The notes below the pieces were generated by a model. The model had not been told where the DNA came from and made no database searches. It saw only the letters and a program-made list of their open reading frames with translations. A program made the translations under genes and the position numbers. From Thiodiazotropha sp037384445 (lineage in GTDB: Bacteria; Pseudomonadota; Gammaproteobacteria; Chromatiales; Chromatiaceae), in NCBI GenBank assembly GCA_037384445.1, contig JARRNY010000112.1, positions 1 to 22,882 of the forward strand: a stretch of DNA of 22,882 bases. Direction: 5' to 3'. This document shows, one piece after another, positions 1 through 7,243 of this stretch; positions within the stretch are counted from its first letter, which is position 1; the number at the start of each line of letters is the position of its first letter.

Positions 1-19
1 AGTCCCGCCCTACGCACCA
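1..19 (+). tRNA. 3' end of a tRNA gene cut by the window edge
   Basis: The first bases read as the 3' end of a tRNA: the end of a T-loop, a 3' T-stem strand CCCGC (4-8), a 3' acceptor strand CCTACGC (9-15), discriminator A16 and an encoded CCA (17-19). The 5' part lies outside the window, so neither pairing nor anticodon can be checked. It is called mainly because a good tRNA starts five bases later and another follows. Confidence 0.5.
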
Positions 20-24
20 TCGAT

Positions 25-99
25 GCCGACTTCGCATAGTGGTCTATTGCAGTCGCCTTGTAAGCGACCTTTTCGTCGGTTCGACTCCGACAGTCGGCT
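25..99 (+). tRNA. tRNA-Thr (UGU), no encoded CCA
   Basis: A complete cloverleaf can be drawn. The acceptor is GCCGACT (25-31) with AGTCGGC (92-98), 7 of 7 paired. A D-arm starts at 34 and its loop contains GG. The anticodon arm GTCGC/GCGAC (52-56/64-68) encloses loop CTTGTAA, giving anticodon TGT (59-61). The T-arm GTCGG/CCGAC (75-79/87-91) encloses TTCGACT. The acceptor stem matches that of E. coli tRNA-Thr(UGU), as I recall it, which supports threonine identity. Oddities: the D-stem is only about 3 bp, the variable loop is 6 nt, base 73 is T and no CCA is encoded, unlike the tRNAs on either side. It is probably an accessory tRNA in a short array. Confidence 0.8.
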
Positions 100-132
100 G
101 AAGACGACATATTGAGTTGCCGGGTTAATATT

Positions 133-209
133 ATCCCTGTAGATCAACTGGTGAGATCGTTGGTGTGCGATACCAGAGGTTGGCAGTTCGAGTCTGCCCA
201 GAGATGCCA
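133..209 (+). tRNA. tRNA-like gene, anticodon GCG (Arg by the code)
   Basis: The acceptor ATCCCTG (133-139) pairs with CAGAGAT (199-205) except for one C-A mismatch (136/202). The D-arm is GATC/GATC (142-145/155-158) and its loop contains GG. The anticodon arm TTGGT/ACCAG (160-164/172-176) encloses loop GTGCGAT, with T166 as U33 and anticodon GCG (167-169). The T-arm GGCAG/CTGCC (182-186/194-198) encloses TTCGAGT. G206 is followed by an encoded CCA (207-209). By the code it reads CGC/CGU arginine codons. Bacteria normally read these with an A34-edited ACG tRNA, so GCG is unusual. The mismatch and the G at position 32 suggest a divergent mobile-element tRNA or one that is decaying. Confidence 0.65.
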
Positions 210-280
210 ATAAGGGTTTCAGTATTTCGAATTGTTGAAGATCACGTAATGGATCAACCTACAACTAAGGAGATTTAGAC

Positions 281-856
281 ATGCTGGGGCTCCAAACCAA
301 AACAGCGGTTCTGGCTTTGGATAGGGCCGGGAACCCGAGATCATGGATGACAGTAGAAACGGCTATTCACCTATTGGCGACCGATCGCGTCATCGCGCCG
401 CTGGGTGAAGAGTCCCGCGTGTTCTATGGCGGGACGAACCGTGTATCCGGTCTACGTTCGAGCGTCGAAGTCTCTTCGATCCTGTTGACTAAGGCAAAGG
501 TGGTACCACGCCTCTGGTCCGATGGCTATGTCCCACCATTGACCAACCGGGCCTTGTTCGAACGCGACTCGAATACCTGCCAGTACTGCGGGGAATCGTC
601 TTCTCCCAGACACCTGACGAGAGACCATGTTATCCCGCGTAGTCGAGGTGGTAAGGATGTGTGGACTAACGTTGTCGCTGCATGTTTCGTTTGCAACAGT
701 ATCCGCAAGCGGAACAAGACGCCGCAGGAGTGGGGCGTAGAGCTGCTGTCGGTCCCCTACGCACCTTGTTACGCTGAGCACCTGCTGCTGCAGGGCCGGA
801 ACATCCTGGCCGATCAAGCCGCATTCATCCTGGCTCGAGTTCGACGCAGGCAGTAA
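281..856 (+). CDS. HNH endonuclease next to a tRNA cluster
   Basis: This is a 191-residue protein with a C-terminal HNH nuclease fold and no recognised N-terminal domain. The zinc-binding pairs are C100/C103 and C135/C138. The catalytic core contains RDHVIPRSRGG with D115-H116, followed by N130 and CN at 138-139, so all expected HNH residues are present. It probably cuts or nicks DNA. The N-terminal 90 residues resemble the lead-in of small stand-alone HNH proteins. The ATG is preceded by AAGGAGA at suitable spacing. It lies 71 bp after the last tRNA, in the same orientation. HNH genes among tRNAs are known from phages and mobile tRNA arrays, so a homing-type or mobile role is inferred here rather than a restriction role. 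No cognate methylase or immunity gene is visible. Confidence 0.85.
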   Translation: MLGLQTKTAVLALDRAGNPRSWMTVETAIHLLATDRVIAPLGEESRVFYGGTNRVSGLRSSVEVSSILLTKAKVVPRLWSDGYVPPLTNRALFERDSNTCQYCGESSSPRHLTRDHVIPRSRGGKDVWTNVVAACFVCNSIRKRNKTPQEWGVELLSVPYAPCYAEHLLLQGRNILADQAAFILARVRRRQ

Positions 857-871
857 GTCCCTCCGTATCGA

Positions 872-923
872 AATCCGCATCTGAACAACGATCCCGGCGC
901 GATCATCGCGCTCCCGGGTGAAA
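872..923 (+). repeat. Hairpin-forming interspersed repeat, copy 1
   Basis: A 52-base unit lying 15 bp after the HNH gene matches 19128-19178 at about 43 positions with a single one-base gap. The first 16 bases are identical. It carries an inverted repeat: CCCGG (893-897) pairs with CCGGG (914-918), and in this copy GCGCGAT and ATCGCGC (897-903/905-911) form an alternative inner stem. No T-tract follows, so it is not a standard intrinsic terminator. It looks like a REP-type dispersed element. Confidence 0.6.
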
Positions 924-950
924 CATTTGTGCTCGATGGAGTAGCGGTGG

Positions 951-979
951 TTGACATTGACGTTAACGTCAACTAGATT
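951..979 (+). promoter_or_regulatory. Promoter with palindromic operator in the spacer
   Basis: A consensus -35 TTGACA (951-956) is separated by exactly 17 bp from a -10 TAGATT (974-979). The spacer is almost filled by the perfect 16-bp palindrome TTGACGTTAACGTCAA (957-972). The same motif with a slightly different centre lies in the promoter of the MerR gene at 6764-6779. MerR-family proteins typically bind between -35 and -10, and LiuR-type MerR regulators of acyl-CoA pathways are known to bind palindromes of this general kind. It would drive the acyl-CoA dehydrogenase/etf operon. The transcription start would be near 986, giving a leader of about 40 nt. Confidence 0.75.
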
Positions 980-1025
980 ACCACTGCGTCACATAGATGC
1001 ATATTTCATCTTGAGGAACCGCCGC

Positions 1026-2810
1026 ATGCCACTCTACCGAGCGCCAATTCGCGACATGCTGTTTGCCTACTATGAACTCCACCAGGGTGAGGCCCTGCGG
1101 GCGCTGCCGGGTTTCGAGGAGATGGATCGGGAGACCCTGGAATCGATCCTGGATGAGGCGGGCAAGTTCGTCAGCGAGCGTCTGTTGCCCATCAATCGCA
1201 GCGGCGACGAGGAGGGCTGCCACTGGCAAGACGGCAAGGTGACCACTCCCGAGGGTTTCAAGGCAGCCTACCGGGACTTCGTGGAGGCAGGTTGGAACAG
1301 CATCGCCTTCGATGCCGAGTATGGCGGTCAGGGTCTGCCCAAATCCCTGCACATGCTGGTCGACGAGATGATCTGTGGCTGCAACCTCTCTTTCAGTCTA
1401 TACCCCGGCCTTACCCACGGTGCCTGGGGCGCGCTTGAAAGCTATGCCGACCCGGCATTGAAAGATCTCTATTTTCCCCGCATGGCATCAGGCGAGTGGA
1501 GTGGCTGCATGTGCCTCACCGAAGCGCACTGTGGTACCGATCTCGGCCTGCTGCGTACCCGTGCGGTGTCGCAGACGGACGGCAGCTACCGCATCACCGG
1601 CAGCAAGATTTTCATCACCGCAGGCGAGCACGACCTCAGTGAAAACATCGTTCATCTGGTACTCGCACGCACACCGGACGCACCCGCAGGGATCAAAGGC
1701 GTCAGTCTCTTTCTGGTGCCGAAGATAGTGCCTGATAGCGAGGGCGGTCTGGGTGAGCCCAACAACGTCACCTGCGGTGCCATCGAACACAAGATGGGAA
1801 TCAAGGCTTCGGCCACCTGTGTCATAAATTTTGATGACGCCAAAGGCTGGCTGGTTGGTGAACCGAACAAAGGCATGCGTGCGATGTTCAAGATGATGAA
1901 CACCGAGCGGCTGGCAGTCGGCATGCAGGGCCTGGGGATTGCTGAGGTGGCGTACCAGAATGCCGTGGCCTATGCCCAGGAGCGCCTGCAGGGACGCGCA
2001 CCGGGCGGAGCAAAACAGACCGATGCCGCAGCTGATCCGCTAACCGTTCACCCTGATATCCGCCGCATGCTGCTTACCATGCGTGCCTTGACCGAAGGCT
2101 GCCGCGCGCTCTCCGTCTGGGTGGCGCAACAGCTCGACTTCGCCAATCACGCCAGCGATCCGCAAGCGCGTCAACAGGCCGACCAACTGGTGGCCTTGCT
2201 CACGCCGGTGGTCAAGGCCTACTTCACCGATGCTGCCTTCGAGGTGGCCAATCTGGGTGTGCAGATCTATGGCGGTCACGGCTATGTGCGTGAGCACGGC
2301 ATGGAGCAACTGGTGCGCGATGCCCGTATCGGTCAGCTCTACGAAGGCACCAACGGCGTGCAGGCGATGGATCTGGTGGGACGAAAACTGCCAATGGCGG
2401 ATGGAGCGCTGATCGAGCGGTTCCTGATCCCTGTGCGGGACTATCTGAAAGAGAGAGAGGGCGATGCCGCTCTGGCGGAATTTACCGCGCCATTGGCTGA
2501 GGTTGCGCAGCAGCTGGAAAGCGCGACAGAAACCCTGCTGCGAAATGCCGCCACGAATCCAGCCGAGATAGGTGCCGGGGCAGTGGATTTTCTGCAGCTG
2601 TTTGGACTTGCCGCGCTCGCATTTATGTGGGTGCGGATGGCGGAGATCGGACTGAACCTGCGGGATGGGGATGAAGCCCTGTTCTACCAGGCGAAGGTAA
2701 AAACCGCCCGCTTTTTTATACGGCGTATTCTGCCCCGTGCAGAGGCCCACTACCGGGCCATCGAAGCGGGTGGCGCTTGCATGATGGATTTTGATGACAG
2801 GGCCTGGTGA
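1026..2810 (+). CDS. Acyl-CoA dehydrogenase, FadE/DmdC-like, 594 aa
   Basis: This is an FAD enzyme for the first beta-oxidation step, oxidising acyl-CoA to trans-2-enoyl-CoA and passing electrons to ETF. It has N-terminal, middle (CLTEAHCGTDLG, about 170-185) and C-terminal acyl-CoA dehydrogenase domains, plus the extra C-terminal helical domain typical of the roughly 595-residue family that includes DmdC. The catalytic base is E440 in QLYEGTNGVQ. I place the start at ATG 1026 (MPLYRAPIRD), with TTGAGGAA upstream. An upstream in-frame TTG at 951 lies inside the promoter, and the paralogue at 10665 also has 594 residues and starts equivalently. It is the first gene of an operon with etfBA and ETF-QO, its electron acceptors. 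The substrate chain length cannot be read from sequence; methylmercaptopropionyl-CoA is possible but is not favoured by the context. Confidence 0.93.
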   Translation: MPLYRAPIRDMLFAYYELHQGEALRALPGFEEMDRETLESILDEAGKFVSERLLPINRSGDEEGCHWQDGKVTTPEGFKAAYRDFVEAGWNSIAFDAEYGGQGLPKSLHMLVDEMICGCNLSFSLYPGLTHGAWGALESYADPALKDLYFPRMASGEWSGCMCLTEAHCGTDLGLLRTRAVSQTDGSYRITGSKIFITAGEHDLSENIVHLVLARTPDAPAGIKGVSLFLVPKIVPDSEGGLGEPNNVTCGAIEHKMGIKASATCVINFDDAKGWLVGEPNKGMRAMFKMMNTERLAVGMQGLGIAEVAYQNAVAYAQERLQGRAPGGAKQTDAAADPLTVHPDIRRMLLTMRALTEGCRALSVWVAQQLDFANHASDPQARQQADQLVALLTPVVKAYFTDAAFEVANLGVQIYGGHGYVREHGMEQLVRDARIGQLYEGTNGVQAMDLVGRKLPMADGALIERFLIPVRDYLKEREGDAALAEFTAPLAEVAQQLESATETLLRNAATNPAEIGAGAVDFLQLFGLAALAFMWVRMAEIGLNLRDGDEALFYQAKVKTARFFIRRILPRAEAHYRAIEAGGACMMDFDDRAW

Positions 2811-2837
2811 GCAGGTTCCGATGCACAGGAGCGATGA

Positions 2838-3587
2838 ATGAAGATTCTTGTTTGCGTAAAACGCGTGGTCGACGCCAACGTGAAGATCAGCGTCAAGGCT
2901 GACGGCAGCGGTGTCGATCTGGCCAATCTGAAGATGGCGATGAACCCCTTTGACGAGATCGCCGTGGAAGAGGCGGTGCGTCTACGTGAGTCGGGCAAGG
3001 CCGACGAGGGCGTGGCGGTCTCTCTGGGCAAGAGCGCCTGTCAGGAGACCTTGCGCACCGCGCTGGCGATGGGTCTGGACCGGGCGATTCTGGTAGAGAG
3101 CGGTGAAGAGTTGCAGCCGCTGGCGGTGGCGAAACTACTGGCTGAGGTAGTCAAGCAAGAGAAGCCTGACCTGATCATTATGGGCAAGCAGGCGATCGAT
3201 GATGACAACAACCAGACCGGCCAGATGCTGGCTGCGTTGCTGGGCTGGGGGCAGGGAACCTTTGTTTCCCAGGTGGTGTTGAACGAAGGCGAAGTGGAAG
3301 TGACCCGGGAGATCGATGGCGGGCTTGAGACCCTTGCCCTGCCGCTGCCTGCGGTAGTTACCGCCGACCTGCGTCTCAACGAGCCGCGCTACGTCAAGCT
3401 GCCCAATATCATGAAGGCCAAGAAGAAACCTTTGGAGGTCATCACTCCCGCCGATCTGGGGGTCGATATCCGCCCGCGATTGGAAATATTGAAGGTGGAA
3501 GAGCCACCCAAACGCAGTGGCGGAATCAAGGTGGCCGATGTGGCTGAACTGGTGGACAAACTGCGTAACGAAGCGAGGGTACTCTGA
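2838..3587 (+). CDS. etfB: Electron transfer flavoprotein beta subunit
   Basis: This 249-residue protein is the usual length for EtfB. It starts with the typical MKILVCVKRVVD. The AMP-binding stretch MGKQAIDDDNNQTGQM is intact, and the recognition loop LPNIMKAKKKP, which docks on acyl-CoA dehydrogenases, is present near residue 190. With EtfA it forms a soluble cytoplasmic heterodimer that carries electrons from acyl-CoA dehydrogenases to ETF-QO. It follows the dehydrogenase by 27 bp with AGGAG upstream, and its TGA overlaps the etfA ATG by one base, indicating translational coupling. Confidence 0.97.
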   Translation: MKILVCVKRVVDANVKISVKADGSGVDLANLKMAMNPFDEIAVEEAVRLRESGKADEGVAVSLGKSACQETLRTALAMGLDRAILVESGEELQPLAVAKLLAEVVKQEKPDLIIMGKQAIDDDNNQTGQMLAALLGWGQGTFVSQVVLNEGEVEVTREIDGGLETLALPLPAVVTADLRLNEPRYVKLPNIMKAKKKPLEVITPADLGVDIRPRLEILKVEEPPKRSGGIKVADVAELVDKLRNEARVL

Positions 3588-4516
3588 TGAGCGTTCTGGT
3601 CATTGCTGAACACAATAATGGGGCGCTGAGCCCGGCAACGCGTAATGCGGTCACTGCGGGAGCCCAACTGGGCGAGGTAACGCTACTGGTAGCCGGTGAA
3701 GGCTGCCAGGGTGTGGCCGATGAGGCCGCTGCCCTGAATGGCGTTGCCAAGGTGCTGTTGTGTGACGACGCCAACTATGGTCAGGGTCTGGCCGAACCGC
3801 TGGCCGCTCTGCTCGCCAGCATCGGCAGCGCCTACAGTCATCTGCTGGCTTCCGCCACCACCTTCGGTAAAAACCTGATGCCACGGGTTGCGGCCCTGCT
3901 TGATGTGGCCCAGCTCTCTGAAGTGATCGAAGTGGTCGATGCCGACACCTTTAAGCGTCCCATCTATGCGGGTAACGCCATTGCCACCGTGCGTAGCGCT
4001 GATGCGATCAAGGTGCTCACGATACGCGGCACTGCTTTCGCGCCAGCCGAGGCGGCTGGCGATGCAGCACCGGTCGAGCCCCTCTCTCCAGTCAACGGTG
4101 ATCCCGTTTCCCGGTTTGTTTCGCGCAATCTCACCGCGTCTGACCGTCCCGATCTCACCACCGCGCGGGTGGTTGTCTCCGGCGGCCGCGGTGTGGGCAG
4201 CCAGGAGAACTTCGCCCTTCTTGAGCAACTGGCCGACAAGCTGGGAGGGGCAGTAGGCGCTTCCCGCGCAGCGGTTGACGCCAAGTTCATCTCCAACGAC
4301 TACCAGGTGGGTCAGACCGGCAAGATCGTGGCGCCGGATATCTACATCGCGGTCGGTATCTCCGGTGCGATCCAACACCTGGCGGGCATGAAGGAGAGCA
4401 AGGTGATCGTTGCCATCAATAAGGATGAAGACGCGCCCATCTTCGAAGTGGCCGACTATGGATTGGTGAGCGATCTATTCGAGGTGCTACCGGAATTGAC
4501 CGCCAGCCTGGACTGA
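3587..4516 (+). CDS. etfA: Electron transfer flavoprotein alpha subunit
   Basis: This 309-residue protein is full length. It has the N-terminal ETF fold (MSVLVIAEHNNG) and the C-terminal FAD-binding domain: SGGRGVGSQENF around residue 199, then the signature with GQTGKIVAPDIYIAVGISGA and INKDEDAPIFEVADYG. It holds the FAD of the ETF heterodimer. Its start codon overlaps the stop of etfB, which suggests 1:1 production. It is the housekeeping-type ETF coupled to beta-oxidation; no Fix-type or bifurcating partner genes are nearby. Confidence 0.97.
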   Translation: MSVLVIAEHNNGALSPATRNAVTAGAQLGEVTLLVAGEGCQGVADEAAALNGVAKVLLCDDANYGQGLAEPLAALLASIGSAYSHLLASATTFGKNLMPRVAALLDVAQLSEVIEVVDADTFKRPIYAGNAIATVRSADAIKVLTIRGTAFAPAEAAGDAAPVEPLSPVNGDPVSRFVSRNLTASDRPDLTTARVVVSGGRGVGSQENFALLEQLADKLGGAVGASRAAVDAKFISNDYQVGQTGKIVAPDIYIAVGISGAIQHLAGMKESKVIVAINKDEDAPIFEVADYGLVSDLFEVLPELTASLD

Positions 4517-4548
4517 TTCGAGCAACGTTTTAGCGAGAGGATGACCTG

Positions 4549-6207
4549 ATGGAACGCGAAATCATGGAATTCGACGTGGTGATCGTCGGCGCTGGACCTG
4601 CCGGACTCTCCGCCGCGATCCGTTTGCGCCAACTGGCGCAGCAACAGAACCACGAACTCTCCGTCTGCGTACTGGAGAAAGGCTCGGAGATTGGGGCCCA
4701 TATCCTCTCCGGAGCGGTGTTCGAAAGCCGTGCGTTGGATGAACTGCTGCCCGAGTGGCAGAGCCAGGGTGCGCCGCTGGATACCCCGGTGAGCGAAGAC
4801 AAGGTGATGCTCTTTACCGGTCCCGAGAGCGCACTGCGCATGCCCAGCATGCTGGCCCCCAGAACCATGCATAACGAGGGTAATTACATCGTTAGCCTCG
4901 GCAACCTCTGCCGTTGGCTGGGCGAAAAGGCGGAGCAGGCCGGTGTCGATATCTTTGCCGGTTATCCAGCGGCAGAACTGCTGATTAACGATGCGGGTCA
5001 GGTCGAAGGGGTCATCACCGGTGACATGGGGCGGGGCAAGGACGGGGAAGAGAAAGCGGGCTTCGAACCCGGCATCGAACTGCGCGGGCGCTACACGCTG
5101 TTTGCCGAAGGCTGCCGTGGTCATCTGGGCAGGCAACTTATCGAGCGCTACCAACTGGATGCAGATTGCGATCCTCAGCACTATGGGCTGGGCATCAAGG
5201 AGCTGTGGCAGGTGGAACCGGACAAGCACCAGCCAGGGCTGGTGGTTCACGGCGCGGGTTGGCCACTCTCCGAGAGCGGCGCCAGCGGCGGCTCCTTTCT
5301 CTACCATGCCGCCGACGGTCAGGTGGCACTCGGGCTGATCGTCGATCTCAACTATGCCAACCCCTATCTCTCCCCGTTTGAAGAGTTTCAGCGTTTCAAG
5401 CAACACCCGGAGATCCGCCGTGTGCTGGAGAGGGGAAAGCGCCTGAGTTACGGCGCGCGGGCCATCGCCAAGGGTGGGCTCAACGCGCTGCCCAGGCAGC
5501 ATTTCCCCGGCGGCCTGCTGCTGGGCTGCGATGCGGGCACGCTTAACTTCGCCAAGATCAAGGGCGCTCATACCGCCATGAAGTCAGGCATGCTGGCCGC
5601 GGAAACGGTGTTCGAAGCCCTGAGCGGCAATGAGCCCGCAGATCGCGATCTCAAGCGCTATGCCGATGCGGTAGGCAACTCCTGGCTCTACGACGAACTC
5701 TACCGCGGCCGCAATTTTGGTCCGGCGCTGCACCGCTTCGGCATCATGGCCGGCGGCAGCTTCAATTTCATCGACCAGAACCTGTTCCGCGGCAAGCTGC
5801 CGTTGACTCTGCACGACAGAACGGCGGATTACACCACCCTCAAGCCTATCGACCAGTGCAGACCGATCGAGTATCCCAAGCCCGATGGCGTTATCAGTTT
5901 CGATCGCCTCTCCTCCGTGTTCATTGCCAATGTCAGCCATGAGGAGGACCAGCCCTGTCACCTGACCCTGAACAACCCGGAGTTGGCGATCACGGTCAAT
6001 CTGGCCGACTACGACGCGCCGGAACAGCGCTACTGCCCAGCAGGGGTCTACGAGATCCTGCATGACGGCGCAGAGGGCAAGCCCCGATTGCAGATCAATG
6101 CGGCCAACTGTCTGCACTGCAAAACCTGCGACATCAAGGATCCTTCCCGAAACATCGTCTGGCGCACCCCTGAAGGGGGCGGTGGACCCAGCTATCCCAA
6201 CATGTAG
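4549..6207 (+). CDS. ETF:ubiquinone oxidoreductase (ETF-QO)
   Basis: This 552-residue membrane-associated flavoprotein passes electrons from reduced ETF to quinone. It has the N-terminal Rossmann motif GAGPAGLSAAIRL (from residue 14), an interior GALNALPRQHF-type quinone-site region (GGLNALPRQHFPGG) and a C-terminal 4Fe-4S ferredoxin domain with C496, C521, C524 and C527 (the CLHCKTCDIKD motif). It ends in the family-typical GGGGPSYPNM. The ATG is preceded by GAGAGG at about 8 nt. It lies 32 bp after etfA in the same operon, so the pathway from acyl-CoA to the quinone pool is encoded in one transcript. Confidence 0.97.
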   Translation: MEREIMEFDVVIVGAGPAGLSAAIRLRQLAQQQNHELSVCVLEKGSEIGAHILSGAVFESRALDELLPEWQSQGAPLDTPVSEDKVMLFTGPESALRMPSMLAPRTMHNEGNYIVSLGNLCRWLGEKAEQAGVDIFAGYPAAELLINDAGQVEGVITGDMGRGKDGEEKAGFEPGIELRGRYTLFAEGCRGHLGRQLIERYQLDADCDPQHYGLGIKELWQVEPDKHQPGLVVHGAGWPLSESGASGGSFLYHAADGQVALGLIVDLNYANPYLSPFEEFQRFKQHPEIRRVLERGKRLSYGARAIAKGGLNALPRQHFPGGLLLGCDAGTLNFAKIKGAHTAMKSGMLAAETVFEALSGNEPADRDLKRYADAVGNSWLYDELYRGRNFGPALHRFGIMAGGSFNFIDQNLFRGKLPLTLHDRTADYTTLKPIDQCRPIEYPKPDGVISFDRLSSVFIANVSHEEDQPCHLTLNNPELAITVNLADYDAPEQRYCPAGVYEILHDGAEGKPRLQINAANCLHCKTCDIKDPSRNIVWRTPEGGGGPSYPNM

Positions 6208-6218
6208 GTGAGTGAAGC

Positions 6219-6767
6219 ATGAGTGAAACCCCGTCGCGTAGAGCCATGCATCATCGCTCCATCGAGCACCAAAGCTGGTTGCACGTGGATGGTTGCCTGG
6301 AGATAGAGAGCCGCTTGATCGACACCAAGGCCTACGACACCCGGGTCGGCTTTGATCGCGAGTTGCCGGCGGGGCAGGCGCTGCATGATATGTCCATCCG
6401 CATTCTGCTTGGCACCGATGGCTTGGTCCGGGAAATCCAGCTGCGTATGGATAGCGCCCCTTTTGAGATCTGTAGCGAAATTACCCGGCGCTTCGAATCG
6501 CTGCGTGGCAGCAGTATGGGTAAAGGGTGGAATGCGCTGCTGAGTCAGCATTTCGCGGGTGCCGATGGTTGCCGTCACCTGATCGATCTGCTGCGCGGCA
6601 TGGGCACGGTGGTCTTTCAGAGTCTGCCTGGGGAGTGGACACAGGAGTCAGTGGAGCGCTTCAGCGACAGTTGTTACGCATTTCGTCAGAATGGGCCGGT
6701 GGTGGATCGTTTACGTGCAGAAACGGCCGTAAACTCCCATGAAATAACCAATAGGGATGAAAGTTGA
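6219..6767 (+). CDS. DUF2889 family protein
   Basis: This 182-residue protein matches the DUF2889 pattern: a start with HHRSIEHQSWLHVDG, then LIDTKAYDT, PAGQALHDMSIRI, a conserved APFEIC segment and GCRHLIDLLRGMGTVVFQS. No signal peptide or membrane segment is seen, so it is probably cytoplasmic. Its biochemical function is unknown. It lies 11 bp after the ETF-QO gene in an apparent operon, which suggests a role tied to acyl-CoA or ETF metabolism. Its TGA stop (6765-6767) lies inside the palindromic operator of the next gene. Confidence 0.8.
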   Translation: MSETPSRRAMHHRSIEHQSWLHVDGCLEIESRLIDTKAYDTRVGFDRELPAGQALHDMSIRILLGTDGLVREIQLRMDSAPFEICSEITRRFESLRGSSMGKGWNALLSQHFAGADGCRHLIDLLRGMGTVVFQSLPGEWTQESVERFSDSCYAFRQNGPVVDRLRAETAVNSHEITNRDES

Positions 6768-6792
6768 CGTAAACGTCAACCACAACTATAGT
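6764..6792 (+). promoter_or_regulatory. MerR-gene promoter with second operator copy
   Basis: The near-perfect palindrome TTGACGTAAACGTCAA (6764-6779) contains a -35 TTGACG (6764-6769), followed after 17 bp by a -10 TATAGT (6787-6792). The half-sites are identical to the operator at 957-972. Here the palindrome covers the -35 instead of filling the spacer, which fits autorepression. The predicted start near 6799 leaves almost no leader before ATG 6802. Confidence 0.7.
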
Positions 6793-6801
6793 GAGACCCG
6801 T

Positions 6802-7194
6802 ATGACATCCACATCCACAGATCTTTTGAGCGTGACTGAACTGGCAAACGAGTTGGGGATCACCCCACGCGCTATCCGTTTCTACGAAACCAAGGGGCTG
6901 ATCAAACCCCAACGGGCCGGTACTACCCGGGTCTACACCTATCGAGATCGCGCCCGCATGCAGTTGATCCTGCGCGGCAAGCGTCTGGGTTTCACCCTGG
7001 CTGATATCAGGGAGTATCTCGATATCTATGACGTCGATCCCTCCAAGGTACAGCAGGTAAAGCTGCTGCTGGAGAAGGTCGAGCGCCGCATCAATGAACT
7101 GGAACAGCAGCGCGAGGATCTGGAAACCACCCTGATCGAGCTGGAAGAGATGCGGCAGGAGTGTGTCACCACTATCGAGGGGCGTGCCAAATGA
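6802..7194 (+). CDS. MerR-family regulator, LiuR-like, of acyl-CoA catabolism
   Basis: This 130-residue transcription factor has an N-terminal winged helix-turn-helix (SVTELANELGITPRAIRFYE), the wing region with YTYRDRARMQLILRGKRLGF, and a long C-terminal coiled coil (about 88-120) for dimerisation. It lacks the cysteine cluster of metal-sensing MerR proteins. It fits the group that senses acyl-CoA esters, such as LiuR. Two identical-half-site palindromes, one in its own promoter and one before the acyl-CoA dehydrogenase operon, are its probable targets. An in-frame ATG at 6757 overlaps the operator and encodes an atypical tail, so ATG 6802 is preferred. No strong Shine-Dalgarno is seen there, and TTG or GTG codons near 6826-6832 are alternatives. 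Confidence 0.85.
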   Translation: MTSTSTDLLSVTELANELGITPRAIRFYETKGLIKPQRAGTTRVYTYRDRARMQLILRGKRLGFTLADIREYLDIYDVDPSKVQQVKLLLEKVERRINELEQQREDLETTLIELEEMRQECVTTIEGRAK

Positions 7195-7243
7195 AGCGTC
7201 CCCGTTTCGTTTAACTATCAACAAAATCATCCGGAGAGAGGCA

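Noticed and set aside
893..918. Hairpin in the 872 repeat as intrinsic terminator of the HNH gene
   Set aside because: It has no following U-tract, and the same repeat at 19128 has a different orientation relative to its neighbouring gene.
951..1025. Upstream TTG start that would extend the first acyl-CoA dehydrogenase by 25 residues
   Set aside because: It begins on the -35 of the promoter, the added residues are atypical, and the paralogue starts at the position equivalent to ATG 1026.
4456..5571. Long open frame on the minus strand over the ETF-QO gene (371 codons)
   Set aside because: It is a shadow of a well-recognised gene; its translation shows no known motif.
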